From NCBI GenBank assembly GCA_019321725.1, contig CM033119.1, forward strand, positions 1,364,001-1,428,000: DNA of 64,000 nucleotides, read 5' to 3'. The position numbers and the translations under genes were made by a program. The notes below the pieces were generated by a model. That model was not told where the DNA came from. It saw only the letters and a list, made by a program, of their open reading frames with translations, and searched no databases. Shown in pieces: positions 10,200 to 24,800 of this stretch (position 1 is its first letter; every line of letters starts with the position of its first letter). Origin of the DNA: Paulownia fortunei (taxonomy: Eukaryota; Streptophyta; Magnoliopsida; Lamiales; Paulowniaceae).

Positions 10200-13100
10200 T
10201 TATATTGGAAATTTCAGAAGAATGTTGTCATTTTTTGAGATAGACTGAACTTACTAGATATTTCAATAGGTCGGTTTTGCAATTTTTTTTATTAATTTTA
10301 AATTAAAAAATCATATATAATTTTGTTAAAAATTAATTTTAAATTATAATTTTATCGATTAAAATGAAAAATATAATTGTAAGTAGGTTTGGGCAGTTGT
10401 GGCGATTTATCGGTTTTTTAACAGTAAAAATAATAATTAAGTAAAAATAAAATAAAATATTAGTAAAAAAATCACTTCGATATGAAAATAATATCATAAT
10501 TTTTATATAGTTTTTATGTTGGTACGGTAGAGAAAATAAAACAGAACTTCTCAATATTTCAAAATAGAAATAGAAAAAATTTATTTGAATATATAAACAT
10601 AATTAATATATAAAATTTTGAGTATGTACATAAAAAATACTTATTTTTTTATTTTTTAATTTAAAAAAAAAATTAACCCATCCATATACCATAAAACTAC
10701 AAAAAAAAAGTAAACAATTAAAAAGTATATAGAAAAAAATCTTTAAAATTTTAAATAAACTAAAGCTTCTAAAAAAAATGTTAAACTTTTTAATATTGAA
10801 ATAAAACATGCATGTTACTTGCATCACAATTTAAAATAAATAAAAAATAAATAAATTTTATAAAAAGTTGATAAGTACGTAAAAAATTAATTTCATGAAA
10901 TTTAAATAAAAATTACAATTATAAGTTAATTATCAAAACTAAAATTATTATTAATTATTAATAAAATTAATATACATATATAGGCGTTGCGATTCGATTT
11001 ATTAAAATTTCAAACCGCCACCAAATCATATAAAATGGTGTGATTTTAATTAAATTTTATAATATAATTTATGTAATAATTTAATAAAAATAATTTGGTG
11101 CGATATGATGCGATCGGTTCGGATGATTTTTTAATTTTTATGATCACCCCTATATTTTAATTTGTAAATTGATTAAAATAAATTTCTCAATAAATTGTCA
11201 CTATTTGGCACACTCATTAAAAATTCAAAATTTTTAAATATAATAATTCATGTCAAGTAGTAAGTAGCTTATTACAAATTATATCATGTCTGGAATAATT
11301 CATAATCATAAAAAAAAAAAAAAATTTGCCCGAAATATGAAACCAGTTATAGATTATATCATGTCTTTAGTAATTTAAAATTTTAGAGAAATTTGCTTGA
11401 TCTCTCGTATTTAAAAATAAAACCAATATCATTTTTCCTCCTATCATTTCATAATAATAATATATGTATAGACCAATACCTCTGTTTCGATATTTCAAAA
11501 ATTCATACTCATATTAAAAAATAAAACCAATTTTTTTTGAGGAAAATGAATTAAAGAATATTGTAAATAAAATCATACTCTACGAGTCAAGTCGAATATT
11601 TAATGTTCAAATTTATTTATAATATTATATATATATATATTAAATTGAAGTTTATGCTAAAAACATTAAAAAAAAAAGAGAATAACTAGTTTGGTTCGAG
11701 ATTAATTGTACAGAATGCCAAATAAAAAAGGAAAAATATGCATTTAAGAGAAGACTTTAGAGACATAATTAAGACTTTATAGACATAATTAGAAGTTTTG
11801 TTCATTTAATTAAAACTCTAATAAGAAAAAGAAACGTGGGTTCAAATACTGTATTTGAATTTACTACACAATAACCCTAATTTTGAATACATCATTAATT
11901 ACATCAAGAAACTAAATTAATGAATTTTTAATCAAGTTTGTGGGCCATTTTTCAGGCGCATATCATTGTTCTTGCTACAAGAATTCCAAAAACATTGGAA
12001 CCAAAAAAATAATTAAAAATAACATGTTGTAGTATAAAATTTGCTGAGCTGATAGAAAATTCCTTCTTTTTTTTTTTTAATTTATAAAATTTTTGTTATT
12101 CGTTAAAAACAAGCAATGCTACTTGGTAGGCGTGAAGGTATTCAAGGCTCAGGGATGTGGGATTTGTAATAAGATGGTGATAATATGAATTGCCTCTTTT
12201 GCCCCTACTTCCTCATCTCGTCAATAATAAAATAAATAAATAAAAAAATTAAGTGCAAACTTTGAATTATTGGTAATTTTATGATAATGTAACTAATAGT
12301 AGGTTTGGCTTATAAATTTGTTCGAATATATATGTTTTTTTTTTTTGAAGAATTAATTATTTCCAAATGCGGTTTCATTGAGATGCCACATACATTTGAA
12401 ACTTGTGATAGAGGTGCAAACATTGAGGAGTAATTATATAATTTAGGGAAACCACCAATTATATTAATTAAATACAATCAACAGTTCTGAATCAAAGCAT
12501 ACATAAAATTAAAAATTATTATAAAAATAGACTAATAATCATCTATTTGGAACGACTAGAACTAAAATTTTAATTATATAATTTTGGGGCATCTATTTTA
12601 CCATCAAGAGAGTGCAAGATAATGAACGTATTATAAATAACTTAATAAAATAAGAAAATTGAGGTACCCTTGGAAACACAAGCCCAACATCTCATATGCT
12701 GATATTGTGTAATGTTTCGTTTGGAGGAAACTGATCACAAATACTTATCCAACAAAACAATAAAAAATAATTTACAGTTAATCAGAACAAGAAACAGCTT
12801 TAAGGTTGTAAAGTTTTGAAAATGCAAACATATATGTAATGACAACCAAACTTGTCATTAATCTATGATCCGATGTGACGTGGACAAAGTTAACTGTGAG
12901 AATGCCTTGTTTCAAACTAATACAGCTTATACATAGTTTAGTTTAATTTATCCGTACCCACTTGACTAACATAATAATATTCTCCAAAAAGTTCAAATCA
13001 GTGCAAATTAAGGACATTACAGAAAGACTTGGAAATTGGAACTTTTTATTTTTATTTGATTGAAATGTTGTAGGTTGGATTTAGAAAATTCCCTATACAT

Positions 13101-14270
13101 GATATGTCATGCAATTTGTTACGTATTTTTCTTTCTAATTTAATGGGGGAATAGGTCCTTCAAGATTATTTTATTTTTCATATCTTCATTCTATTAATTC
13201 GATTGTCTTAAATATTATATGAAATATGTGTTAGTTTTGTTTATTTTAGTCCTGCAACGATCTTTCATAAATGGTAAGTCTTTATATTTAATTAAGTGAA
13301 TATTGATAGTAAATCTTAAAAAATAAAATACAATTTTATAATTCTATTTGGTACATTTACAAATACTAACATCCAACATTTTTATAGGGATGACAAATGT
13401 ATTTGGCTCGAATCATAAATTTTTTATTTTGAATTCCGACCGGTGGTAACGAGGCATATTTTAATGATATAAACGTGTATGGTTTGGATTATAGATTTTT
13501 TATTTTTAAATCCAACTCATTTAAATTTTCATTTTTTAGAAAAAATTATATAGATATTTATACAATATTTTTATATTATAAAATAAATTTAATAGATGTG
13601 AATGGTGTATCTAATCTTAATTTAAATCCTTTTAAATCTTAATGGGTAGTACAGCAAGTCATACAAACCAATCAAGCAAACTCATTATTGACCCCATTGA
13701 TTGATATCCTAATCTTTTCTTGCTAATGTTGGCCACTTGATTTTTGAACGTCAATGTAAGATGATAACTAGTAATCAGACGCAGCATTAGTACACAAATT
13801 ATGTTTTGCCTAACTCCTTCAATGTTTATTATAAATGTAATGAAACTACAGCTTAATAATTAACATTGCTGCCAACCTCAAAAATGTTAAAATGCCATTA
13901 ATTAACTTATTGAACTATGTTAATGTTACTATGTTGTTTATCATCATAACAATTGATACACAAGTTAGATCAAGTATTAAAATACTTAATACTCCTTAAA
14001 TAGTATAATCATTTAAGTTCATAAAAATCGCCCCTAATTTACTGGGCCATGCCCTTGGAATTGACGTCACCCCAAAGACACGCTGACACGCACCCAAGTT
14101 TTTGCCAAACATGCGAAAATTAATCGAGTTCCATCCCCCCGTCCATAATTCTTCGACAAAAATAAGAAATAAAATAAAAAACTCTCAGTTCTCTGATGTT
14201 GTATTCCATAATTCCATCGAAATTCTCCATTTTCCAGCTCCACCACCGCCCCTTCTCACGTCTCTTGCAC
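10200..14270. other. AT-rich repeat-laden spacer
   Basis: No gene supported. About 10370-11155 looks like a degraded non-coding transposon of the kind ending in CACCCCTA (right end near 11145-11152), but its left end is not clear. About 13383-13655 resembles a dispersed degenerate repeat seen again at about 20890-21260 and 34145-34475. Poly-A/T runs and an AT run near 11625-11640 are also present. Confidence 0.4.
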
Positions 14271-14284
14271 ACACTCCTTATATC

Positions 14285-14292
14285 TATATATA
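14285..14292 (+). promoter_or_regulatory. TATA box of the GT31 gene
   Basis: TATATATA lies about 100 bp upstream of the ATG at 14391, predicting transcription from roughly 14320 and a leader of about 70 nt. Confidence 0.5.
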
Positions 14293-14390
14293 CACGATTC
14301 TGAACATATACTTTACTAGGAATTCTGGGTTTTTATTTTCTTAAATTAATGCTCAATACTGTGTGGAAAGAATAGGGAAAGTAGAAAACC

Positions 14391-17300
14391 ATGAAGAGTA
14401 AGAGTAGTGGGAAGGTTTCTGCAAAATGGATTCCCATTTTCTCCATTTGTTTCTTCTTCCTTGGCATGATGTTCACCAATAAGTATGTCCAGTTCAAGAA
14501 TTTTGACTTTCTTGATTTTTAAAATTGTGGGATTTTGAACAGCGGAGATTTTATGATTGATTAATCCGGGTTTTACAGATTCTGGGGTCCTTTGGAATCC
14601 AACAACCAGCTCATAACTCAGAAAAGAAGAGACCAAGAGTTGCAGATCGTCTCTGAGGACTGCAATACTAAGAAAAAGGTTTTCATCTTTACGACTTGAT
14701 GTTGGAAATTTTCTGGTTGCAGTCTTAAAGATTCAAACTTTGAAGCTTTTTCTTTTGTTTTTTGCTTTTGGGTGTGGATGGATTGGTGTATTCAGTCTTT
14801 GATTGTTGTTTCTATAGAAAGCAGGAGATCAGGACAAGGATGTGATGAATGAGGTGTACAAAACCCATGAAGCAATTCAGTGAGTTCATAATTCTTTTGT
14901 GCGTGTTTAAATTTATGTTGTGTGTTTAAGTGATAATAAATTTTATTGGGAGGTTATTTCAGGTCATTGGACAAGTCAATTTCAATGCTTCAGATGGAGT
15001 TGTCTGCGTCTAGGAGCGCTCAGGAGAAAGGGAGAACTGATGGGTCGTCTGTGACATCTAATGAGGGACCTCCAAGGAAGAAGGCATTTATGGTAATTGG
15101 TATAAATACAGCTTTTAGTAGTAGGAAGAGGCGTGATTCTGTCAGAGAGACTTGGATGCCTCAAGGTGAAATCTAGTTTTGATTTCAGTTGAAGTTGGTT
15201 CATTCTTCTTTTTACTTATGAGAATGTAATTGACCATTTGTATGAGTTTTTCAGGGGAACAACTTCGCAAATTGGAGCAAGAGAAGGGGATTGTTGTGAG
15301 ATTTATGATTGGACATAGGTAAATTGCTCATGGATATTATTTGAACATTTCTTTTTCCTTTTCATGTACATTATTTTAAACAGTGTATGTCATACTAGAT
15401 GCATAATAAGCCCATTCCCAGCATTCGTTGGTTGGACGTGATACGTATATTTGCACAGAGATGCACTAGTAGCGGGATTTTCAAAATTTTGTCGGTACTA
15501 ATTATTTCCTTTTCCTCTTAGCTTTTAAATCTCATAGTTGTAGCTGGTGTCAATAATAATAAGAATGCTTTATTAAGTTCTGGAGTTATTGATGATTGAT
15601 AATATTTCAAGCTGACGAAAACTACGACATTTGAAAGCTCTTAAGAATTATGATCATATGAATCAGTGAACTCATTTGTAAAGAGGAAGAACTGAGGCAT
15701 TCTGTGGCCAGAGGGTGTTGACACTAGTTTCTTAAATGAATGTTCACCCCTGCGACAGATGCAGTGCAAAAAGGGTGTAGTTACTTAGGAAATTGAACAT
15801 CTTGTATTTTGAATTTATCAATTTTTACTTTCTGAATACTTTATTTTGGTGGCAGTACTTTTATGTATTGTGTTTCTATACAATTGTTTTTGACAGACAA
15901 AGTTTTGAGGTCATCAGATATATGAGAGCAGTACCTTGGGTTCTTTTATTTAGATAGGACTCTAATTCATGGAATCATTTTTGGAAGCTAACTTATTGCA
16001 ACTTCTGACAGTTCCATGATTTTTATGCTGTTGTGTTGGAATGAACTGACCTTTATTGATTGATCTAGTGCCACATCTAACAGCATATTGGATAGAGCTC
16101 TTGACTCTGAAGAAGCTCAACACCAGGACTTTCTCAGGCTGGTAAAAGTTCAGCCAAATACCCTTGTTTTTTCCCTCTTGAAAAATCTGTCTGAGATATA
16201 TAATTTTAACCATGTATATTGTAGGAGCATGTTGAAGGTTATCATGAACTGTCAGCAAAAACAAAAATTTTCTTTGCCACTGCTGTTGCAAAGTGGGATG
16301 CTGATTTTTATGTCAAGGTTGATGACGATGTCCATGTTAATTTGGGTAAGCGCTGCATGCTCTTTTTAAATTCACTCGAGATTTGTTGAAAGATTTACTC
16401 ACTAGCGAACACAATTGATCCAGTGTTTTGCTCCTACAGGCACATTAGCTGCAAACCTTGCCCGTCATCGATCAAAACCTAGAGTTTACATTGGCTGTAT
16501 GAAATCTGGACCAGTTCTTGCCCAAAAGTAATACTTGCATTTCAACTGGATTGATCTGTTTTTATGTTTCTTGTGTTGATGTTACATATATAATAACCAG
16601 ATCTATTGTCCAGGAATGTTAAATACCATGAACCAGAGTCCTGGAAATTTGGAGAAGACGGAAATAAGTATTTCCGCCATGCAACTGGGCAGATTTATGC
16701 TATTTCAAAAGATCTAGCCACCTACATTTCAATCAACCAGTAAGAATTGCCAGCTTTTGGTTAAGCTAGATTCATTCTTCTACCATTTTTCTTTTTTGTG
16801 TCTATTAAGATGATATTAAGGTCAATGAACAGATAATATGGTGCTTAATTAGATAGGCAAAAAAACATATCTATTTTTCTAATTGAATGTATGTCAAGTT
16901 GACCCTAGATGCAAAGTCAAAACTTTAATGCATTGATATTCTTTTTTAGTGTACTGGTGATTTGACCTTAGTTTGTGGCACTTGAATCATTGGCGTCAAA
17001 GGCAGTAGAGTACTGTGGAAAATGTTGCAAATTGGGTCAGATAATATTGTACTAAAGAAATTCTAGTACTCTCTTTGTAAACTTTGTTGTGACGATCTTC
17101 TGGAGGTGGAGGTAGTAATTTGACAGCATCCATGACATTGTCGAAGTTGATAATGGAGCTAAAAACACCCAAAACTTTTATTATATGCCCATAGATATGA
17201 AACCTTCATTCTTGTGTCTGATGTAGAAGGTTTCATGAAAATTGAAGTTGTGTATTTGTGGAGAGTTCTTTTCTTGGATGCATGCATTAACCTGCGATGC

Positions 17301-18061
17301 TTATAATTGTAATTTGTAGGCCCATATTGCACAAGTATGCCAATGAAGACGTGTCACTTGGTGCTTGGTTTATTGGTCTTGAAGTTGAGCACATTGATGA
17401 GCGCAACATGTGCTGTGGTACTCCACCAGGTATGATTTTCTAGATAGCTCGCCTATGTGAGGGTGTTGAGTTCAAAACTTAACACTTGAAGAAAACAGTA
17501 TATTGTAACGACCCAAGGCAGTATTCACTACTTGGATATTGTCATTAAAGACTTTAAGATTGTAAAGTTAGTTGATGAGGAGTGGCCACAACTGGAGCTA
17601 TTACATCACTAAAATCATTTAAACTCATATTTTCCCACACGAACTTGTGCAACCCAAGGTCAATTACCTGAAATGTAATATGAAAAGCTTCTGCATATGT
17701 TAACCTTCTTAACTGTTCTTAGCCTAGTGATTAGTATATAATTGCACTCGAACAAACTGACTGATGTAGCCTAACGACTATAATCTTTCTCAAAACTCAT
17801 GTACAATACATATATTGGGACACCTCTTTTATGTTTTTGTTGGTCGTTCTACATCTGGAACTGATCTTTTGTATGCCATTCAGATTTAATTAATGTTCTC
17901 ATTCATTTGCAGATTGTGAATGGAAGGCACAAGCAGGCAATGTATGCATTGCCTCATTTGACTGGAGCTGCAGCGGAATCTGCAAATCAGTAGAGAAGTT
18001 GAAATTTGTACACGAACAGTGTGGTGAAGGAGAGGAGGCTCTTTGGAATGCTTTATTGTAA
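14391..18061 (+). CDS. GT31 beta-1,3-galactosyltransferase (Golgi), 11 exons
   Basis: Predicted to transfer galactose in beta-1,3 linkage from UDP-galactose in the Golgi, as in arabinogalactan-protein or N-glycan synthesis; the exact acceptor is unknown. Exons: 14391-14482, 14579-14678, 14818-14879, 14963-15165, 15255-15318, 16069-16141, 16225-16345, 16440-16527, 16614-16739, 17320-17429, 17913-18061. They join in one frame to 395 aa. A short basic N-terminus precedes a single signal anchor (about residues 14-28, [16 protein letters not shown]). The DUF4094-type stem region follows, then the Galactosyl_T domain. Landmarks are [11 protein letters not shown], the [11 protein letters not shown] segment with the metal-binding DDD at 231-233, and the late [20 protein letters not shown] motif. 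It is closest in style to Arabidopsis B3GALT7/At1g77810-type proteins. Confidence 0.93.
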
Positions 18062-19619
18062 AGTTCCTTTCATGGAAAGAATACAGCTACTGAAATACAA
18101 AGACCCTCCATCTTCAGTAACCAGACGGCAAAAGCCAGTTTGTGAGCTGCAGGTTACACAAACTGATGCCTGTGGGTCTCATGGTTTATTTTCAATACGT
18201 GACATTATCAAGTTAGAGCAAGATTGGTGCATACGAAAGCGAAAGCTTTTAATTGTTTCAGATGACTGAAGGTTTGAGTTGATCAGATGGTATGTCGTGG
18301 CCGAATTCTTTTCAGCTCATGGGGGGTTGGATGGATTCATGTACAAATTCTTTAGACATTCGTGCAATTTTTGGAGCCAATACTTGATTGACAGTAGAAG
18401 ACTACAAATTTAGAGGCTTGTTAGTTACTTGAAGTTTTTGCCATCCAATTTTTTTTCCTCTCTTTGTTTGATAAATTCCATTCGAAGTAGTAGTATTTCT
18501 GCTCTAGTATACAAGTTATTGTTTGATTTCTTCTTCCTGTTTCCAAGAACTTATATAATTGTTTTGCCTATTATAATTATTACTACCAGCCCACCGTGTC
18601 CATCCTTTTCACTTATCTATGTTTGGTAGCTTTGATGATCATTTGAGAGTTTTCATCATCACATCTTGAACTTAGTTGAATCGGATTAGCAGTCCAATTT
18701 TAGCTTAAGAAACTACTTTCGACCTAATGTATGGTGTTGGTCTGGTTTTCTATCAATGTTTTCTGATGAATGCATACTTTGTTGTCTAACTATTCATTGC
18801 ACTTAATTAGTTTTTAATATTCATTAGTGTAATGAATGATATAGTTTATTGTTCTTCTGGTGTAATGTATTATTGGTTACAATATCAATTTTTACCTTTA
18901 GATTGGAGTCACCTCAATCATTGAACTAAAATTATCAAAATTCTGTATTTGCGGACAATAAAATTTGATAATTGTTATACTCGAGCACACAAAAATTAGG
19001 AATCCAAATCAAATTCGGATTCAACCCAAATCATGAGCTCAAAGTGAACTTTGAGACCATAAAAAAATTTCGGGTGAGTTTTGGAAATTAAGGCTGTGCT
19101 TGCTTGTAAGCAAATTTTCCGAAAAACCCTCTAAAGAAATTTTTTTCAGCAAGAATGGGATTGCTTGTTAAAATTTTGAAAAAAATGCCCAAAAAATCTC
19201 TGTTTCAAATCTTTCCCTCTCTTGACTTATTTCCATAAAAATATTTTATATAAATCGCCATCAAATAATAGATTTCTTCTTGGAACCCATTATTTTCTCA
19301 TTTGAACAGTAATTACACTATTTATGATTTAACAACACATTCTTCTTCCACCCCCACCCATTTTCCTTCCAATGTCACATCACACTCCCTAAACGAACGG
19401 AAAAATGGCCGACTTCACCTAATTTGGTAGCTCCGGTGACAGATAAGTAATATCCCATAAACTCAAAAGATGAAAGGTACATTTTGAGACCCATTTGCAT
19501 ATTTTTAGGAATTTCAGTCGGATTTATGGCAATTGCCCGATGAAAAGGTTAAGGGGTTTTTGATTTTTTTCCGACTTCACTTTGTCGACCGATATCGATT
19601 TTATAATTTGCATATTTTT

Positions 19620-19815
19620 CTGACTGGGGATTGGGGTGGGCAACTGGGTTTAAGGATAGATGATTGGGGTGGGTGATTGGGGTGCGATGGGTGGGCGGTT
19701 AAGGTGGTGCCAGTTAGGGTAAGTTTTAAGGAGTTGGGGTGGCGGCGGCGACAGGATGGCAACTTGGGTTGACGGTGCCATGGTGGTGTAGTGTGGGTTG
19801 GTTGGGTGGAGGAGG
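19620..19815 (+). repeat. G-rich strand-asymmetric tract
   Basis: About 200 bp with repeated units such as GATTGGGGTGGG and GGTGGTG and very few C residues on the plus strand, in an otherwise AT-rich spacer. No coding sense. It contains several closely spaced G3-G4 runs that could fold as G-quadruplexes. Confidence 0.55.
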
Positions 19816-20769
19816 AGAAAAAGGAAAGAGAAGAAGAAGAAGATAGGATAAAAAATAAAAATAGAAAATAAATATAGTTATAACTTATTTAAATACGAAA
19901 TTGTACAATAATTTTTATAAATTTAATTGAAAAGAATAAAATAAAAAAGTATGAAACATATATAATAATATCTTTTTGGTAAAGGAACAAAAGTTAATAT
20001 CATTCGATGAAATTCCATAATTTTTTAATGCATTTACATATAGTAATATTGCGTATATGCAAAATATTTCATGAACGACGTCATAATATGTGTTTGTCCA
20101 TGTAATATTTTTTTTTTAATTATAATTTTTTCATTAATATAAAAATAAATTAATATTAATTTATAGCTTATTATTTTTTACATTAAAAAAAAATTTAACA
20201 TATTTTTATAAAAGTGATAGATCAAGGGCCTGAATGTGGTTGTTTCAGTGGCTCAGTATGTTTTCTCTGGCATGTTTTAATGAGCTAATGATTTTGAGTA
20301 ATCCTATCTAGATCAGTAGGGAAATCCCAATTCAATAGGACTTTCTTTTTTATGTTACGTATTAATATTCATAATTGTGTATGTACACACGACGTATGAA
20401 AATAAGCATTTATGTACATGTAGTTGTATACTCAATAATAATTAAATATTATAAAAAAGTAATATGTATTAAAGATTAAATATATAATAAATTATAAAAG
20501 AAAAATTCTTATAATAAATTATCCGCATCCAAACAAATAAAAATTCTGACATTCAATCATTATTTTACAAAAAAAATAAATTATATTAATTATCATCATT
20601 ACTTTTTTATCTCACGTTCAATCACACTGCCAAAATTCATTCATCTTTTTCTAAAACAACTTTTTTAACTATTCTCTCTCAAAATAAGAATGAATTGGAG
20701 GAAAGGACACATAATCACACCTTAAGTATTATGAACTTGGGCCAATCCATTTTGTTTAAAAATTATTTA

Positions 20770-20770
20770 C

Positions 20771-20804
<34 letters not shown>

Positions 20805-20807
20805 TGG
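20770..20807. repeat. (AT)n(GT)n compound microsatellite
   Basis: Alternating AT followed directly by GT repeats, then a G-rich stretch. Confidence 0.9.
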
Positions 20808-20889
20808 GTGGGGGGAGATACGATATTCTTCTTAAAATAAGAATGTAAAATTCTTAAATTAATTATACTTTTAAAAAAATTATGTTTTA

Positions 20890-21260
20890 AATAGGGGCGA
20901 CGAGAGACAAATTTGATGCAGATTTTTCATTACTCAAGAATTGTCCCACCAAGATTTTTTTAGGATCCGAATTCAAGGGTTGGACTCGTTAAACCTATTA
21001 CATGATCTTAAAAAAATATATATATATATAATATTTTTAAAACTATACTACTAAAACTTTTTTTAAAATAACATCACATAAATATATATAATAAATTGAA
21101 ACATAAATAAAAAATCAAATGAGATTGGTTTGGGGCATGGCGAGTTTGAAAACAAAAATCAAAATCTACCTTCAACCCATTTAGAATATTATAAACCCTT
21201 TCCAAATAGGATAGGTCCTGGTGAGTTTAAATTCGAACCCTATTGACATTCCTAATTTTA
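20890..21260. repeat. Degenerate dispersed repeat
   Basis: Begins with a GGGGCGACGA-type segment and ends with text like TTCGAACCCTATTGACATTCC. The middle is rich in long AT runs. Similar word patterns (CTTCAACCCATTTA, AAATTCGAACC) recur at about 34145-34475 and more loosely at 13383-13655. Plant genomes carry abundant non-coding repeats of this style. Family assignment is not possible by eye. Confidence 0.35.
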
Positions 21261-21717
21261 AAATATATTTTTCAAAAATAAGAAAGCTCAAATAAGCTTT
21301 AAGTAATTAATTTTTGTTAACAATATTATTTTTTTTTAGTCAAAAAGTTGTAATGATCTTTTTAAAATATGTATATATAAATATATATTAAATATTTTTA
21401 AAATTATAAAATCAGTTTAATAGATCCAACTTGTCTGGTTCCAAGATTGAGTCGAGGTGGATTTCAAGTCCAAAGAAAATCTCGCAGTTGAAGTTTAAAT
21501 TTGACAAATTCATTCTCACGCATTATCATCCGTGATAAAAATTAAAAATTAAGACACTGAAATTTGGGTTACCCTGTCAAGTTCAAGTTAGATTTGGGCC
21601 CGACTTAAAAACCAATTTAATAAAGTAGAACTATACAAACTTATTCAGTCGGTTTGAATTCAAAAAGTCGGGTTATACCCCGTGAGAAATTTAAATTAGG
21701 CTCGGCTGAAGTAATAT

Positions 21718-21741
21718 TGGGCTGAAGGTTTGGCCTGGGCC
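21718..21741 (+). promoter_or_regulatory. Site II-type motifs upstream of VPS9A
   Basis: TGGGCT (21718-21723) and TGGGCC (21736-21741) lie about 100-125 bp before the ATG. TGGGCY elements are typical of housekeeping promoters in plants. Confidence 0.4.
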
Positions 21742-21843
21742 GACCCATCTACAATTTCTATGTTCAATTCTTAGTGCATCGCTCATTCGTTGACCAAAAC
21801 CCAAACACAACAAATCGCAGCCGTCGATCCGATCGTATCGGCA

Positions 21844-24800
21844 ATGGAGAATTCCGACGTGTTCAGCTCGTCGACGGCGCCGCTGACGTGGCACGACTTC
21901 CTCGAGCGCATGCGCCACCCCTCCGCCGCAGACTTCGTCAAAGCCATCAAAAGGTGGTGTTATATACATACTCACCGTTGTACGCAAAAACGCATCGCAT
22001 GTTGTCATTTATTGATTATTAAATTCGAAGACTGAAAAGGAACTGTTATTGCATGGAATATTTTAGTGTTAATTATTGCTAGCTGGAATGCTGGGTATGA
22101 ATTATTGAACAAAATTAATGCTGAATATGTTCTATTTTGATGAATTTTTGGATTTAATTTAAGTTAGCTGAGCTGTCAAAGCGTGTATTTGATTTTGTGA
22201 TTTTAGTTTTTTTTTTATAGTAAGATTTTTTTGGCGTTAATTGTTGCTAGCTGAAGTTATAGTTCGTATTACCAGCTATGAATCAATGAACAATTTGAAC
22301 TTAAAAGATTATATTTTGATAAAACTTTTTATCTATTTTTAACTCTCAAGAAGTACGCTTGATTTTTTAGTAATTTTTTTCTTTATGTTTGGATTTTTGT
22401 GCTCTTTCAGTTTGCAGCTTCAACTGCTAATGCAATATATACATTGATGATGCCAAAATAGTTTATTTTCGTACTGTGCCTCACTTTTTATGCACTTTTC
22501 AATTTATTTTGTATAATCAAATTGTTGGATTTAGTTTAGTTGCTACTATGCCCATTCAAGTTGCATGCATATTTCTCTTATATTTATTTGAGGCATTGTT
22601 GTTTGAAATGGTAGTATTATATGCTTGTTTTTTTCCATAGAATATGCACTAACTTTGTCAGTCATTTTCTTTTCTCTCTCTTTAATTCTTTCTTGAACTG
22701 TTTGGGGTCTAGAGCAATCTTTGGTTAAGCACGAAGTGAAGCAACTAGAGTTGTGCATTATAATCTCCTTCTTGGGACTATTGTTATCTAGGATTTATAT
22801 TCTTTATTTATTTGCCTGACAACCACAAAAACCCACTGTGTGTCTGAGCTGGAATATTTGCAGTTTTATAGTGTCGTTTTTGAACAACGCCCCGGATGCG
22901 GAAAGGGACAGTGCAGCCGTGCAGGAGTTTCTTGGCAATATGGAAGCAGCATTCAGGGCTCACTCTCTTTGGGCCGGATCTTCAGAGGAGGAGTTGGAGA
23001 GTGCAGGTGAAGTGAGTATCGTTTCTTACCATAACAATACGTCATAACATTAGAAATTTTCAGTTCTATTATTATTTTCATTTGTTATAAGATTTTATAT
23101 CTGTTTGTATGTTTGATTTTTATGATGTAAAAGCAGGCTAATTTGCTAACCTGTTTTGTAGTTCTCTTGGTATCTTAGCTCTACCTTCTTGAACTGTTTA
23201 CCTTATTGAACTAATTAAGTACAAGTTTGTAAATAGCCGGCTACAACAATATTTTTATGGACTGTGAGGAAAGATCTTAGTTATCGTAGTGGTGCCACTT
23301 TTTCTTCTATATCATCATGTCAACCATTGTTTACATGTAAGTTGTTTAGACAGCTCATTTGCAACCGTGATGTGAGAAAAGTTAGAATCTGTCAACATTT
23401 TGGTTATTGATCAACTGCAATAGAAATGCTGTGTTCAAGGACCCTGCTATCAATTTGGTGTTGATCTTGTGTTTGTTTCAATTTGGTAGAATATATCAAC
23501 ACTAAAAGTTGTTCACTTGTATTCAGTTCTTCCAATTTCCATGATGTGAATTATGGATCTTGATCAGGAAAATGTCAAGTTAATTATCAGGTCCAATGGA
23601 TATTTGAATGTTCAGGTTTTCTAAAATTTGAGGATATGTTGAAATTAGAATACTATCATGAGTGGGACTTATTTTTCAATATATTTCTTTCTCGAGCAGA
23701 TAGTTGCTTCACTTTATAATGTGAACAAGCTGCTAGAAATCTCATAATCATACCTGAAGACTGACTGATATTTTTTATGGCAAATTCATGCTGAATACTG
23801 ATTTAGTTTGGCAACCCTTATCGAATCGGGTGATAGTCCTTTCTTTCTTGTTCCTGTCAGGAGTCATTTTGTCAGTAACTTCTTGTTTATCTTTACATAC
23901 ATAATTGTATGCGATAACTTTTTAACTAAAATGTTCTTGATACTTTTACCTTTACTAAACATTTCATATGTTATCGATCGATGCTCTTATGTCCTGTCTG
24001 TTGCAGTGATTGGGGAAGTATGATATAAATATGCTAAACTTTGTGTATTTACGCTTATTGTTTAATTACAGGGACTAGAAAAATATGTCATGACAAAGTT
24101 ATTCACACGCGTGTTTGCTTCAATTCCAGAAGATGTCAAAGCCGACGAGCAGCTTCATGAGAAGATGGCTTTAATTCAACAATTTATTCGGCCTGAAAAT
24201 TTGGATATCAAGCCGACATTTCAAAATGAAACTTCTTGGTTGGTGAGTGAAGGAATGAACCCAAAGTGATTTTCTTTAGATGCTCCTCAAGTGCATTCCA
24301 TGTATGAAAATATTATCACATGATAGCCACAAATTGGAGTCAGTGTAGCCTTTTCTTAATGTTCCTTGTCATGAATCCATATTATGACATTGAGTGTCCT
24401 TGCATGACATAATTTAAATATTAAAAGGAAATATCTAAGAGGCTCTTGGGAATTTACTGTTGCTAGCGGAAAAATTGGCGTTCTCATACTGATGGTGAAA
24501 AGTGAAACTGAGACAATAGTGTAGTAGAATTGATAGCTTCAGTGAAATTTTGATCGGTTAAATTGCAAAAGCTTCTTAAAGCTGAATGATGATTGCTGAG
24601 ATGATAGATTAAGTAAATATTCCCTATCCATTAGGGGCTTCTACATTTGTCTCTCGGCAGTAAGCTGCAGTGTGTGACATTTTGGCTTGAAAACTGAAAA
24701 CTGAAGGTGGAATATGGATTTTGACTTTTACCCTATTAATTTGATTTATATCACTCTAGTTCCCTTATATATCTTGCTGCTCTGAGCCCATCAGATTTGT

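Larger units (their letters stand above)
18280..21700. other. Spacer between GT31 and VPS9A genes
   Basis: The first part (to about 18650) is probably GT31 3'UTR. The remainder has no supported gene. It contains a G-rich tract (19620-19815), an AT/GT microsatellite (about 20770-20807) and degenerate dispersed repeats. Confidence 0.45.

Noticed and set aside
10339..10827. Minus-strand frames of 71 and 74 codons
   Set aside because: Phe/Ile/Leu-rich translations expected from AT-rich DNA; no start context or homology.
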